51,695 nucleotides of DNA. It comes from Betaproteobacteria bacterium. Its GTDB lineage: Bacteria > Pseudomonadota > Gammaproteobacteria > Burkholderiales > Rhodocyclaceae. Of the stretch, positions 1 through 10,377 are shown in pieces. The stretch's first letter is position 1, and each line of letters begins with the position of its first letter. The notes below the pieces were generated by a model, which saw only the letters and a program-made list of their open reading frames with translations, had not been told where the DNA came from and ran no database searches. Where the stretch lies: assembly GCA_019136545.1 (NCBI GenBank), contig JAGVUA010000033.1:1-51695 (forward strand). Reading direction: 5' to 3'. A program made the position numbers and the translations under genes.

Positions 1-1225
1 CCATGCCGGCCATGCCCACCATGCCGCCGCCCGGCGCCGGCGCGCCGCCGCCGATGGTATCGAGCGCCGTCCATTTGCCGTCCTTGGCGATGTAGAGGCT
101 GATGGCGCCGTCCTTGAGATCGCCGTTGTCGTCGAAGGCGATGCGCGTCGTGACGCCCCGGTAGTCCGTGTTCGGCAGCTCGGCAAGAATGCTGGCCGGC
201 GCCACCGACTTGGCGCGCTTGATCGCCTCGACGACGACCATCACGGCATCGTAAGCATAGGGCGCGTAGAGCTGGATCTCGCCGTACTTCGCCTTGAACC
301 GCTCGATGAAGGCGGGACCGCCCGGCATCTTCTCGTAGGGAATGCCCGGCAGCGAGCAGTAGTGGCCTTCCGCCGCCTCGCCGGCGTTCCTGACGAATTC
401 CGTGGTGCAGCCGCCGTCGCCCATCAACAGCCTGGCAACAATGCCCAGTTCCTTCATCTGCTTGGCCATCGGCGCCGCCTGCGGGTCCATGCCGCCGTAG
501 AAGATCAAGTCGGGTTTCTTGCCCTTGATCTTGGTGAGAATGGCCTTGAAGTCGACGGCCTTGTCGTCGGTATGCTCCTCGGCGACCACCTTGACGCCCG
601 CGGCGACGGCCGATTTCTTGAACTCGGTGGCCAGGCCTTCGCCGTAGGCGGTCTTGTCGTCGATGATCGCCACGGTCTTGGCCTTCAGCTGGTTGCCGGC
701 GTAGGCACCGAGCACCCGGCCCTGCTGCTCGTCGTTGGCCATGACGCGAAAGGCCGTCTTGAACCCCTGATGGGTGTAGGTCGGATTGGTGGCCGAGGGC
801 GAAATCTGCGGAATGCCGACATCCGCGTAGATCTTCGACGCTGGAATGGTGGTGCCGGAGTTCAGGTGGCCGATGACGGCATTCACCTTGGCGTCGACCA
901 GCTTCTGCGCCACCAGGATGCCCTGCTTCGGGTCGGCCTGGTCATCCTCGCCCTGCAGCTCGATCCTGAGCTGGCGGTCGCCGAGCTTGATCCCCGCGGC
1001 ATTGGCGTCGTCGACCGCCATGCGCGCGCCGTTCTCGTTGTCCTTGCCGATGTGCGCCTGCGGTCCGGTCAGCGGCGCCGAATGGCCGAGCTTGACGACC
1101 AGCGGCTCGGCCGCCGACGCGCTGGCCGCCGCCGGGGGCGCGGCCTCCTCCTTCTTGCCGCAAGCGACGGCGATCAGGGTCGCGACCACCGCCAGGGCGA
1201 TGGGCTGGGTGGACAATCCGGACAT
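1..1225 (-). CDS. Branched-chain amino acid ABC transporter substrate-binding lipoprotein (3' end outside window)
   Basis: This is a periplasmic binding protein of the type 1 (LivK / Peripla_BP_6) family, which captures amino acids or related small solutes for an ABC importer. The ATG at 1225-1223 is preceded by GGAGG with a 7-base spacer. The frame stays open for 408 codons to the window edge, so the stop is outside. The N-terminus is a hydrophobic signal ending AVAC-GKKEE with Cys22 as the likely lipidated residue, followed by an Ala/Pro-rich linker. The body has the family's typical opening (KLGHSAPLTGPQAHIGKD) and a later VAIIDDKTAYG segment. The visible C-terminus is an odd Gly/Met/Pro-rich tail. 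The ligand cannot be told from sequence. Permease and ATPase genes would be expected outside the window. Confidence 0.88.
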   Translation of the reverse strand, partial: MSGLSTQPIALAVVATLIAVACGKKEEAAPPAAASASAAEPLVVKLGHSAPLTGPQAHIGKDNENGARMAVDDANAAGIKLGDRQLRIELQGEDDQADPKQGILVAQKLVDAKVNAVIGHLNSGTTIPASKIYADVGIPQISPSATNPTYTHQGFKTAFRVMANDEQQGRVLGAYAGNQLKAKTVAIIDDKTAYGEGLATEFKKSAVAAGVKVVAEEHTDDKAVDFKAILTKIKGKKPDLIFYGGMDPQAAPMAKQMKELGIVARLLMGDGGCTTEFVRNAGEAAEGHYCSLPGIPYEKMPGGPAFIERFKAKYGEIQLYAPYAYDAVMVVVEAIKRAKSVAPASILAELPNTDYRGVTTRIAFDDNGDLKDGAISLYIAKDGKWTALDTIGGGAPAPGGGMVGMAGM

Positions 1226-1313
1226 GGGTCGACCTCCGTAATGGGTTGTGGGTGGCTTGCCAGCGTCGATGGGGAGCGCGGCTGATTCTGCGTTGCACGC
1301 CGGGGCTTGTCAA

Positions 1314-1916
1314 TCAAGGTTCGGCTGGTAGCACGCGGGCAATTTCCCTGGCAATGCCCGCCAGCGCCCGACCGTGCGCCGCCGCCAGCGCCTCGAACCC
1401 CGTACCCGTCACCGGTTCGCGAACGAGCGCATGACCATATTGCACCTGGCCGCCGCGTCGTGGCCGCAAGCTCCACTGTGCCTCGATCAGCGCCTCGGCA
1501 TCGCGCCGGGATTCGAAGCGCAGAATATCCACGACGACACGCACGTCGGGCTCGCCGAAAGTGGCTTGGCCGAGCAACTGCACGCGCGGCAGCCCTGGCG
1601 ACTGGGCCAGATGCGCCGCCAGGCCGCGACTGACTTCCGCCCGCAAAGGTTGCGCCCAACGAACGTCGTCCAACACCTCGACCCGGCTCGCGCTCAGATT
1701 GAGCACGAGATGGGCCCGATCGACCGTTTCTGGAATACTCACCGGCCCCACGGCGACCACCGGCCCGGCCGGCGTTGCCGATTGCACCGTCGGCGCAGGC
1801 GGCAAGGGCAGCGTGAAGTACTGGACGCGCGGCGAGGAAGCGCATGCGGCCATCAGCAGAAGCAAGCCCGCCAGTACACCCAAGCGCTTAGCCGCGCGGC
1901 TCTCGATTCTGGACAT
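1314..1916 (-). CDS. pqiC: PqiC-family ABC-transport auxiliary lipoprotein
   Basis: This 200-residue outer-membrane lipoprotein belongs to the PqiC/YmbA family, the outer-membrane partner of the PqiB MCE tunnel that moves lipids between the two membranes. It starts with a signal peptide and a lipobox LMAAC (Cys25), followed by the family's opening RVQYFTLP. The VAVGPVSIPETVDRAHLVL stretch is typical of the domain. Its ATG overlaps the pqiB stop by one base (TGATG), so the two genes are translationally coupled. It is the last gene of the pqi operon, and the next gene downstream is a separate binding-protein gene. Family assignment is firm; the lipid cargo is unknown. Confidence 0.88.
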   Translation of the reverse strand: MSRIESRAAKRLGVLAGLLLLMAACASSPRVQYFTLPLPPAPTVQSATPAGPVVAVGPVSIPETVDRAHLVLNLSASRVEVLDDVRWAQPLRAEVSRGLAAHLAQSPGLPRVQLLGQATFGEPDVRVVVDILRFESRRDAEALIEAQWSLRPRRGGQVQYGHALVREPVTGTGFEALAAAHGRALAGIAREIARVLPAEP

Positions 1917-3580
1917 CAGCGCGTTTCCCCTTTCTTGCCGCGAATGAGCGATTCCGGTTCCCGTTCCAGCGTATCGGACAAGACGCGGAAAGACTGCGCC
2001 GCCCGCCCGACTTCGCGCATGGCGTCACGCACCTCCTGCTGCAGGGGCGAATCCGCCGCCAGAAGACGCTCGACCGACGCCAGGGCCGTGCGCAACTCCC
2101 GCAGGCTGGCATTCACTTCCGGACCGATATCGTCTTCCATGCGCCGGGCGAGCCGATCGATGCTGGAGACCGATTGATCGAGCGTTGCCAGCACCTTGCG
2201 CAGGTCGCCGCCGATTTCCTCCAGCGGCAGCTTGTCGATCTTGGCCAGGATTTTCGCCAACGAAACCTGCAACTCGTCGAAGTTGCCGCGGACCGTCGGT
2301 AGGTTGCGCGGCGACTTGCTCCAGTCCAGCGACAGTTTTTTCGCGCCCGGGAAGAAATCCAGCGCGACGTACTTTTGGCCGGTCAGGAGGTTGCCGCTGC
2401 GCAGTTGCGCACGCAAGCCACGCTCGTTGATCGCCTTGAGCAGCCCGCGCCGCACGCTGTCGGCCAAATCCGCCGTCTTGGCGTCGCGTTCCTGTTGGCC
2501 TGACGGCGCGGCCGGACCGCGCAGACGAATGCGCTCGGGATAAAGCGAGATGCGGACCGGAAAATGGAACCACTCGCGCCCCGGCTCGTAGTCGGCGCCG
2601 ACGGACAACACTTCGCCAACCACCATGCCGCGGAAATCGACGGGCGCGCCCGGCGTCAAGCCGCGAATCGAATCCCAGAAGTTCAGCGTCAGGACCAGCG
2701 GATTGGCATCCGGCGCCTTCATCGCCTGAACGCGGTCCGGGAACAAGGTGAAATGCACGCCATCGGCCGCCGGCTGGTCCTCCTGGTCGTCATCGACGGC
2801 GCCAAAGGCGATACCGCCGAGCAGCACCGAGGCCAAGGATTGCGACAGGAAGCGAACGCCATTGGCATCCAGCGAAATATCGACGCCGCTCGCGTTCCAG
2901 AAGCGGACACGGGTGGTCACGTAGCGGTCGTAGGGGGCATGAATGAAGACCTGCATGGAAATGTTCTTGCCATCGGCATCCAGCTCATGCGCGACGATCT
3001 CGCCCACGGGGAGGCGGCGAAAAAAGACCGGTGAGCCGACCTCGAGGGAACCGATATCGTCCGTTTTCAGGACGAAATGGCGGCCCGGCCGGCCATCCGT
3101 CAGAACGGGCGCCACTTCCAGCCCGACGAACTCGCTCGCCGTTTCGGGCGATTTACCGATATCGAGCCCGAGATAGGCGCCGGACAACAAGGTGCCGATC
3201 CCTGAAATCTTGCCGCCCGCCACGCGCGGCCTCACTACCCAGAAGCGGGTGTCCTTGGGCACTTCCCGACCAATCTGGTTTTCGAGCTGCGCCGTCACCT
3301 GCACGTGTTGACGATCGGGTGAGAGCGTCACTTTCCGCACTTCGCCGATATCGACGTCCTTGTAGCGAATGCGGGTCTTGCCCGGCTCGATGCCCTCGGC
3401 GGTGAGAAAGCTGATGATCACGGTCGGTCCGCGACTCGTCAGGGCGTTCACGATCAGCCAGGCGCCTATCAGCAAGGCGATCAGCGGCACCAGCCAGACC
3501 AGTTGCGGCGCCCGGCGGCGGCGCGGCACCAGGATCGCCTCGGGAAGATTGCCGGGCGGATGAGAAGCGTCGTCAGCCAT
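1916..3580 (-). CDS. pqiB: PqiB-like MCE-domain intermembrane lipid transport protein
   Basis: This is a 554-residue inner-membrane-anchored MCE (MlaD-like) protein. PqiB of E. coli forms a periplasm-spanning tube for lipids. One N-terminal membrane helix lies at about residues 24-47. MCE repeats follow at roughly 50-140, 165-250 and 290-400, each with the typical G-x-P-V-x-F/Y-R pattern (GSPVFFRR, GAPVDFRG). A long helical tail that would form the upper needle follows, ending in a charged LIRGKKGETR. I chose the ATG at 3580 because GGAAG lies 7 bases upstream. An in-frame ATG at 3598 is also possible. The start overlaps the end of the preceding pqiA gene by 8 bases. Length is close to E. coli PqiB. 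Confidence 0.9.
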   Translation of the reverse strand: MADDASHPPGNLPEAILVPRRRRAPQLVWLVPLIALLIGAWLIVNALTSRGPTVIISFLTAEGIEPGKTRIRYKDVDIGEVRKVTLSPDRQHVQVTAQLENQIGREVPKDTRFWVVRPRVAGGKISGIGTLLSGAYLGLDIGKSPETASEFVGLEVAPVLTDGRPGRHFVLKTDDIGSLEVGSPVFFRRLPVGEIVAHELDADGKNISMQVFIHAPYDRYVTTRVRFWNASGVDISLDANGVRFLSQSLASVLLGGIAFGAVDDDQEDQPAADGVHFTLFPDRVQAMKAPDANPLVLTLNFWDSIRGLTPGAPVDFRGMVVGEVLSVGADYEPGREWFHFPVRISLYPERIRLRGPAAPSGQQERDAKTADLADSVRRGLLKAINERGLRAQLRSGNLLTGQKYVALDFFPGAKKLSLDWSKSPRNLPTVRGNFDELQVSLAKILAKIDKLPLEEIGGDLRKVLATLDQSVSSIDRLARRMEDDIGPEVNASLRELRTALASVERLLAADSPLQQEVRDAMREVGRAAQSFRVLSDTLEREPESLIRGKKGETR

Positions 3581-4211
3581 TGCGTTCTTCCGGACCATCC
3601 CAGATCAGGCGCGGATCGAAGGCCATCGAAGCCAGCATGGTCAACACCACGACGGCGCCGAACGCCAACGCGCCCGGACCCGCCTTGATCGTAGCCAACG
3701 ACTGCAGGCGCACCAAAGCGGCCAGCACGGTGACGACGAAGATGTCCAGCATCGACCAGCGGCCGACAAATTCGACGAACCGGTACAGGCGGGTACGGAT
3801 CCCGCGCCAGCGGCGCATCCGGTAGTGAACGGACACGAGCAGAAAACCGAGAATCGCCAGCTTGGCGAGCGGCACTACAATGCTGGCGAAGAACACCAGC
3901 GCTGCCAGCGGCCAGGAGCCCGATGTCCAGAGATAAATCACACCGCTGATGATCGTATCTTGCTGGCTGCCGAACAGCGATCCCGTTTCCATGATCGGCA
4001 ACAGATTGGCGGGAATGAACAAAACGCAGGCAGCGGTCAACAGGGCCCAGGTGCGACTGACGCTCTCGGGCTTGCGCGAATGCAGCGGGTTGCCGCAGCG
4101 CCCGCACGGAGCGTCTTCGCGGGACAGCGGTTCGATCCGGCCGCACGCCGGGCAGGCGGCAAGCCCCAGCGAACGCGCCGACGATGCGGCAAGGGCAGCG
4201 GTCTCGCTCAT
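3573..4211 (-). CDS. pqiA: PqiA-domain membrane protein (second half)
   Basis: This 212-residue inner-membrane protein carries a single PqiA domain. E. coli PqiA/LetA has two such domains in one chain of about 417 residues. Here each domain is a separate gene. Cys20, Cys23, Cys36 and Cys39 (CPACG...CGRCG) form a zinc-ribbon-like N-terminus, followed by about four hydrophobic helices. The segment LLPIMETGSLFG is characteristic of the domain. It probably works with the upstream pqiA half to load or unload lipid at the inner-membrane end of PqiB. Its ATG overlaps the stop of that half as ATGA, and its own stop overlaps the start of pqiB. Confidence 0.87.
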   Translation of the reverse strand: MSETAALAASSARSLGLAACPACGRIEPLSREDAPCGRCGNPLHSRKPESVSRTWALLTAACVLFIPANLLPIMETGSLFGSQQDTIISGVIYLWTSGSWPLAALVFFASIVVPLAKLAILGFLLVSVHYRMRRWRGIRTRLYRFVEFVGRWSMLDIFVVTVLAALVRLQSLATIKAGPGALAFGAVVVLTMLASMAFDPRLIWDGPEERNG

Positions 4212-4822
4212 GTTCTCCGGGGTTCGCTCAAGGACACCGATTGCCAGACGTCGCGCGCATTGAAAGTCGCCGACTTGGCGGCCAACAGCAGCATGAGCCC
4301 GATGAACGACCAGAGCGCCACGCCGGGAATGAGGATGGCCAGATGAGACAGCTTCTGAATGGAAACGAGCAGTCCGAGCACGAAGACTTCGATCATGGCC
4401 CAGGGCCGAATCGCCGGAAGCCAGCGGAGCAGGCGGATCGAGGGCCGGCGCGCGGCGAGCACGGCGATCATCATCGCAATCTCGGTCGCAGGCGCCAGGA
4501 CGGTGGTGACCAGCACCAGCAAGGCCACCAGTCCGTCATGATCGCGCCATAGGGTCAGCACCGCGCCGAGGAGCGTACTGGCATTGTGCTGCCCCTGCGT
4601 TTCGATGCCGACGATCGGGAACGCGTTGGCGATGAGGAACAGGACTGCCGCCGCCAGCGTCAAGGCGAGCGTGCGCTCGCGGTTGCCTGGATTGCAGCGG
4701 TAGAGGACCGCGCCGCAGCGCACGCATTTGACGACCGCGCCGGACGGCTCGGCCGGTTCGCGTTGCAACAGGTCGCAGTCGTGGCAAATACTCAAATTGG
4801 ATCGGGCGTTCATCGAGTGCAA
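4208..4822 (-). CDS. pqiA: PqiA-domain membrane protein (first half)
   Basis: This 204-residue protein has one PqiA domain and is the first gene of the pqi operon. Cys13, Cys16, Cys33 and Cys36 (CHDC...CVRCG) form a rubredoxin-like zinc site. It is followed by about four membrane helices and the domain signature ANAFPIVGIE. The listed start is a TTG with GAGG placed 6 bases upstream. The nearest ATG is three codons later (4813) but lies 15 bases from that GAGG. The gene begins only 18 bases after the terminator of the upstream cytochrome gene, so the operon promoter must lie within or across that terminator, or the operon depends on readthrough. Confidence 0.85.
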   Translation of the reverse strand: MHSMNARSNLSICHDCDLLQREPAEPSGAVVKCVRCGAVLYRCNPGNRERTLALTLAAAVLFLIANAFPIVGIETQGQHNASTLLGAVLTLWRDHDGLVALLVLVTTVLAPATEIAMMIAVLAARRPSIRLLRWLPAIRPWAMIEVFVLGLLVSIQKLSHLAILIPGVALWSFIGLMLLLAAKSATFNARDVWQSVSLSEPRRT

Positions 4823-4840
4823 AGCTTACCTCGATACCCG

Positions 4841-4868
4841 AAAAAAAACCCGCCGCAGCGGGTTTCTT
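4841..4868 (-). terminator. Rho-independent terminator after the cytochrome c gene
   Basis: On the minus strand AACCCGC and GCGGGTT form a 7-bp stem (4858-4864 with 4847-4853) around a TGCG loop and run straight into eight T residues. It lies 17 bases past the cytochrome stop. The stem could also end weak transcripts from the other side, but no plus-strand gene is present. Confidence 0.88.
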
Positions 4869-4885
4869 TTCGACTTCGGCGCAGC

Positions 4886-5197
4886 TTACTTGGCGCCGGC
4901 CAGCACCCACTTGACGAGCGTCTTGATGTCATCGTCCTTGACGTTGGCATTCGGCGGCATCGGGATCGCGCCCCAGGTGCCCTTGCCACCCTTCTTGACC
5001 TTCTCGAACAGCATGGCCTCGGCATCCTTCTGGCCGGCATACTTCTTGGCGATGTCCTGGTAGGACGGGCCGACCAGCTTCTTGTCGACGGCATGGCAGG
5101 ACAGGCAGTTGCTCTTCTTGGCCAGATCGGCGTTGGCCATGGCGTTGGTGGCGACCAGCGCGGTCGCGGCGAAAAGGGTGGCGGTAAGCAGTTTCAT
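4886..5197 (-). CDS. Class I c-type cytochrome (c551/c8-like)
   Basis: This is a small soluble periplasmic electron carrier of 103 residues. A signal peptide (MKLLTATLFAATALVATNAMA) precedes a mature domain of about 82 residues. The haem-binding motif CLSCH is at residues 31-35 and the likely axial methionine is Met80 in IPMPP. This is the layout of cytochrome c551/c8, donors to cytochrome oxidases or denitrification enzymes. The start at 5197 is favoured over an in-frame start at 5236 because GAGGA is 6 bases upstream and the signal peptide then begins correctly. It is a single-gene unit, closed by a strong terminator. The redox partner is unknown. Confidence 0.92.
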   Translation of the reverse strand: MKLLTATLFAATALVATNAMANADLAKKSNCLSCHAVDKKLVGPSYQDIAKKYAGQKDAEAMLFEKVKKGGKGTWGAIPMPPNANVKDDDIKTLVKWVLAGAK

Positions 5198-5258
5198 GAA
5201 TAGTCCTCTGCGAAGTTGTCGGATAAATTGGTACAACGGCCCGTGAGTCTATCCGAAT

Positions 5259-7127
<1,869 letters not shown>

Positions 7128-7157
7128 CGGCGTATCCTCGGCGTCGTATTTCCGAGT

Positions 7158-7186
7158 AATTTAGTCTACTTTAGACTGATACGCAA
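7158..7186 (-). promoter_or_regulatory. Promoter with internal operator-like palindrome for the DUF255 gene
   Basis: Reading the minus strand, TTGCGT (7186-7181) and TAAATT (7163-7158) are separated by exactly 17 bases and lie about 24 bases upstream of the likely leader. The spacer is almost filled by a perfect inverted repeat, AGTCTA-3-TAGACT (plus 7163-7177). Placement of a palindrome between -35 and -10 is typical of a repressor site. The regulator is unknown. Confidence 0.5.
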
Positions 7187-7227
7187 CCATGGGTCGTGCG
7201 CGCGGTCTATCTACCCCGCGCTTGCGC

Positions 7228-7899
7228 TCAGCATCCCTGGGACCAGGCCTGGTTGTCGTGCTTGCGCTTTTGCTCGCGCAGATTGTCCATGGTCGCCGCC
7301 GAACCGCCACGACGTTCCTGGTTTTGGATCTGCTGGATGTTTTCGCGCAGAGCGGCACAACGTCGTTCTTTTTCGATCGCCGCCCGCCGTGCCGATTCTT
7401 CCTGCGCCGCACTATAGTCGCTGCCGCTGGCGGCAAAGCGGGTTTCATCGGAGGCGGCAGGGTCATCTGGCGACGCTTGCTTGGTTTTCGGCGCGGGCGG
7501 TGCTTTTTCGCCGGTATCGGTCAGCACTTCAACCACTTCGTCATCCTGGATTTTGACGATGAAATCCTGGCTCGACAATTTCGATTTGCGATAAAGCCAT
7601 ATCAAGCTGACGCCGCTCTTCGTGCTCGTTTTCTGCACGCGTTCTGGTTCGCCGTAGAGTCTGCGAACTTCCTCCGCCTTCATGCCCGGTTGCGGTACGG
7701 AGGTCTGCTGCTTCGCTTCGCGCAGGACCGGCACATTCTTGATTTCCTTGGCAACGGGGCGGTCGCCGTATTGCACCTTGCCCTTCTCGTCCACCCACTT
7801 GTATACCTGCGCCTGGACCATCAGAGGGAAAAGCGTCAGCAGCAGCATCGTTCGTCTCGGCATGGTCGCACCCGTCGCCCCGGAAAATGGCGCCATCAT
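7228..7899 (-). CDS. DUF4124 domain-containing secreted protein
   Basis: This 223-residue protein starts with a signal peptide ending VQA, then has the DUF4124 signature QVYKWVDEKGKVQYGDRP right at the mature N-terminus. A SmpA/OmlA-like stretch follows (PGMKAEEVRRLYGEPERVQ...), and the C-terminus is charged and helical (QEESARRAAIEKERR). DUF4124 proteins are common in beta- and gammaproteobacteria and have no established function; a cell-envelope role is likely. ATG at 7899 has GAGG 7 bases upstream. The in-frame ATG at 7863 would give a more standard signal peptide, so the start is uncertain by 12 codons. The C-terminus ends with Cys. Confidence 0.8.
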   Translation of the reverse strand: MMAPFSGATGATMPRRTMLLLTLFPLMVQAQVYKWVDEKGKVQYGDRPVAKEIKNVPVLREAKQQTSVPQPGMKAEEVRRLYGEPERVQKTSTKSGVSLIWLYRKSKLSSQDFIVKIQDDEVVEVLTDTGEKAPPAPKTKQASPDDPAASDETRFAASGSDYSAAQEESARRAAIEKERRCAALRENIQQIQNQERRGGSAATMDNLREQKRKHDNQAWSQGC

Positions 7900-7906
7900 A
7901 GCAGCC

Positions 7907-8326
7907 TCATCGTCCGGTCAGCGCCCGCCACCAGCGGCGACGGCCTTCGGGCGGCTTGCGTTCGGCCCGCAGGTCGTCGGGCGGCACGCGGCTCATGATC
8001 CAGCCCGGCAGCGGCGGATGGGTCGAAAAGCCGCAGGAGACGCCGAGGTTGTTGGGGTCGTAGATCTTGACGAAGGACGGCGCGTCGAGATTGTCGGCAT
8101 AGACGATGGCGCAGTAGTCGTGGCGGTGGTCGTCGCGCAGCAGCGCATCGATGCGCCTGACGAACTCGGCCGTCGTTTCTGCCGGCGCCGGCGCCGTCGG
8201 TACCTCCTCGCCCACCGCATAAAGGTACCAGCCCTCGCCGCCGACGCGCGCCCAGAAGGCCGTCAACTGGTCCCAGGACATGATGGACCAGAGGCGGCCG
8301 GTGTAGAGATCGTGAAAGGCGCTCAT
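7907..8326 (-). CDS. Conserved hypothetical protein
   Basis: This is a 139-residue soluble protein that I cannot assign to a named family. It has no signal peptide or membrane segment. Features include an N-terminal helix-rich part with several aromatic residues (LYTGRLWSIMSWDQL, WYLYAV), a middle portion FVRRIDALLRDDH and a basic C-terminus. ATG at 8326 is preceded by GGAGGGG with an 8-base spacer, which favours it over the ATG six codons upstream. It lies between the DUF4124 gene (7 bases downstream) and a hairpin-rich spacer after ilvD. Codon use looks native, which supports it being a real gene. Confidence 0.68.
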   Translation of the reverse strand: MSAFHDLYTGRLWSIMSWDQLTAFWARVGGEGWYLYAVGEEVPTAPAPAETTAEFVRRIDALLRDDHRHDYCAIVYADNLDAPSFVKIYDPNNLGVSCGFSTHPPLPGWIMSRVPPDDLRAERKPPEGRRRWWRALTGR

Positions 8327-8344
8327 ATCGCCCGCCCCTCCCAA

Positions 8345-8388
8345 CCTCCCCTCGCGGGGAGGTGACGAAGGTTCGCCGCGACGCGGCG
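8345..8388. repeat. Two GC-rich hairpins in the ilvD downstream spacer
   Basis: CCTCCCC (8345-8351) and GGGGAGG (8356-8362) form a perfect 7-bp stem with a TCGC loop. Shortly after, CGCCGCG (8374-8380) and CGCGGCG (8382-8388) form a second near-palindrome. With the hairpin at 8403-8423 the whole 97-base spacer is built of three stems, like a REP/BIME-type intergenic element. Confidence 0.5.
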
Positions 8389-8402
8389 CCGGTTCGTTGG
8401 CT

Positions 8403-8423
8403 GCGCCGTCCTAGGGACGGCGC
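8403..8423 (-). terminator. Hairpin directly after the ilvD stop
   Basis: GCGCCGTCC and GGACGGCGC form a perfect 9-bp stem with a 3-base loop. It abuts the ilvD stop codon (8426-8424). No T-run follows on the minus strand, so it may act as a 3' stabilising stem or as part of a repeat instead of an intrinsic terminator. Confidence 0.5.
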
Positions 8424-10274
8424 TCACTTGCCGAGCTTGCTCACGTCGCGCACCGCGCCCATGTCGGCCGACGTGGCCATCGCCGCGTAGGCGCGCAGCG
8501 CCGCCGAGACGGCGCGCTCGCGCTTGGCCGGCTGCCAGGCGGCCGTCCCTCGCGCGACCATGGCCGCGCGGCGTGCCGCCATGACTGACTCTGCCACAGC
8601 CAGATGGATGCGCCGGTTGGGGATGTCGATCTCGATGGTGTCGCCCTCTTCCACCAGGCCGATGGCGCCGCCGGCGGCGGCCTCCGGCGAGGCGTGGCCG
8701 ATCGAGAGGCCCGAGGTGCCGCCGGAGAAGCGACCGTCGGTAAGCAAGGCGCAGTCCTTGCCCAGGCCCATCGACTTGAGATACGAGGTCGGATAGAGCA
8801 TCTCCTGCATGCCGGGGCCGCCTTTCGGCCCTTCGTAGCGGATCACCACCACGTCGCCGGCGACGATCTGCCCCGCGAGTATCTTGTCGACGGCTTCTTC
8901 CTGCGATTCGCACACCCGCGCGCGACCGGTGAACTTGAGGATCGAGTCATCGACGCCGGCGGTCTTGACGATGCAGCCCTTCTCGGCGATGTTGCCGAAC
9001 AGCACCGCCAGGCCGCCGTCCTGCGAATACGCATGCTCCTTGCTGCGCACGCAGCCGTTGGCGCGATCGAGATCGAGCTTCGGATAGCGGCGGTTCTGCG
9101 AGAACGCCATCTGCGTCGGCACGCCGCCGGGCGCGGCGCGATAGTAGTCGTGCACCGCCTTGCTGTCGGTACGCTTGACGTCGCAGCAGTCGAGCTGCTC
9201 GCCGAGCGTCGGGTAGAGCACGGTCGGGCTGTCGCGGTGAATGAGGCCGGCGCGGTCGAGTTCGCCGAGGATGGCCATGATGCCGCCGGCACGGTGCACG
9301 TCTTCCATGTGATATTGCTGCGTCGCCGGCGCCACCTTGGCCAGGCACGGCACCTTGCGCGACATGCGGTCGATGTCGGCCATCGTGAAATTCACGCCGG
9401 CTTCCTGCGCGGCGGCCAGCAGGTGCAGCACGGTGTTGGTCGAGCCGCCCATCGAGATGTCGAGGGCGATGGCATTCTCGAAGGCCTTGAAGCTGGCGAT
9501 GCTGCGCGGCAGGACGCTGGCGTCGTCCTGCTCGTACCAGCGGCGGCAGAGATCGACGGCGACCTGGCCGGCCTTGACGAACAGCATCTCGCGGTCGACA
9601 TGGGTGGCCATCAGCGATCCGTTGCCGGGCAGCGAGAGGCCGAGCGCCTCGGTCAGGCAGTTCATCGAGTTGGCGGTGAACATGCCCGAGCAGGAGCCGC
9701 AGGTCGGACAGGCCGAGCGCTCCATGGCGTTCACTTCCTCGTCGGAGTTGTGGACATCGGCCGCCTCGATCATGGCGTCGATCAGGTCCACCATGCGGTA
9801 TTCGCCGTGCCACTTGACCTTGCCGGCTTCCATCGGTCCGCCGGAAACGAACACGGCCGGGATGTTGAGGCGCAGCGCCGCCATCAGCATGCCCGGGGTG
9901 ATTTTGTCGCAGTTGGAGATGCAGACCATGGCGTCGGCGGTGTGCGCGTTGCACATGTACTCGACGCTGTCGGCGATCAGGTCGCGCGAGGGCAGCGAAT
10001 AGAGCATGCCGCCATGGCCCATGGCGATGCCGTCGTCGATGGCGATGGTGTTGAATTCCTTGGCGATGCCGCCGGCCGCCTCGATCTGGCGCGCGACCAG
10101 CTGACCCATGTCTTTCAGGTGCACGTGGCCGGGCACGAACTGGGTGAAGGAATTGACGACCGCAATGATCGGCTTGCCGAAATCGCCGTCCTTCATGCCG
10201 GTGGCGCGCCACAGGGCGCGGGCGCCGGCCATGTTGCGGCCGTGGGTCGAAGTGCGGGAACGGTAGTGGGGCAT
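8424..10274 (-). CDS. ilvD: Dihydroxy-acid dehydratase
   Basis: IlvD dehydrates 2,3-dihydroxy-3-methylbutanoate and the isoleucine homologue to the 2-keto acids, the third step of valine and isoleucine synthesis, in the cytosol. It uses a Fe-S cluster and Mg2+. The protein is 616 residues, the same length as E. coli IlvD. It shows the IlvD/Edd signatures NCDKITPGM (Cys122) and [11 protein letters not shown], and the C-terminal [15 protein letters not shown] motif. ATG at 10274 follows GGAG with a 9-base spacer. An upstream in-frame start at 10331 would add 19 unrelated residues. The gene stands alone, apart from other ilv genes, with a plausible promoter 25-40 bases upstream. Confidence 0.97.
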   Translation of the reverse strand: MPHYRSRTSTHGRNMAGARALWRATGMKDGDFGKPIIAVVNSFTQFVPGHVHLKDMGQLVARQIEAAGGIAKEFNTIAIDDGIAMGHGGMLYSLPSRDLIADSVEYMCNAHTADAMVCISNCDKITPGMLMAALRLNIPAVFVSGGPMEAGKVKWHGEYRMVDLIDAMIEAADVHNSDEEVNAMERSACPTCGSCSGMFTANSMNCLTEALGLSLPGNGSLMATHVDREMLFVKAGQVAVDLCRRWYEQDDASVLPRSIASFKAFENAIALDISMGGSTNTVLHLLAAAQEAGVNFTMADIDRMSRKVPCLAKVAPATQQYHMEDVHRAGGIMAILGELDRAGLIHRDSPTVLYPTLGEQLDCCDVKRTDSKAVHDYYRAAPGGVPTQMAFSQNRRYPKLDLDRANGCVRSKEHAYSQDGGLAVLFGNIAEKGCIVKTAGVDDSILKFTGRARVCESQEEAVDKILAGQIVAGDVVVIRYEGPKGGPGMQEMLYPTSYLKSMGLGKDCALLTDGRFSGGTSGLSIGHASPEAAAGGAIGLVEEGDTIEIDIPNRRIHLAVAESVMAARRAAMVARGTAAWQPAKRERAVSAALRAYAAMATSADMGAVRDVSKLGK

Positions 10275-10305
10275 CGCGGAATCTCCTGCCGGAAAACGGT
10301 CTTCG

Positions 10306-10311
10306 ATTTTA
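10306..10311 (-). promoter_or_regulatory. Candidate -10 box for ilvD
   Basis: On the minus strand GCTAAAATCG contains TAAAAT (10311-10306), giving a start point about 25 bases before the ilvD ATG. No clear -35 is seen. The same GCTAAAAT string sits at an equivalent distance before metH. Confidence 0.35.
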
Positions 10312-10332
10312 GCCGAAGCGCCCGCGAACACC

Positions 10333-10357
10333 GGCGCCCCGCGGGGACTGACTTTCG
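10333..10357 (+). repeat. 25-bp dispersed element, intergenic copy between ilvD and PilZ gene
   Basis: Perfect core CTGACTTTCG at 10348-10357. The 5' block at 10333 starts GGCG in the standard register but its second half (GGGGA) diverges and forms a CCCCGCGGGG palindrome instead. This is the only copy found fully outside a coding region. Confidence 0.5.
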
Positions 10358-10377
10358 CCGATCCGGACGCGGCGCGG

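Noticed and set aside
1615-1639. Further copy of the dispersed repeat in pqiC (CTGACTTCCG)
   Set aside because: Core has a mismatch and the 5' block does not start GGCG in register; likely chance.
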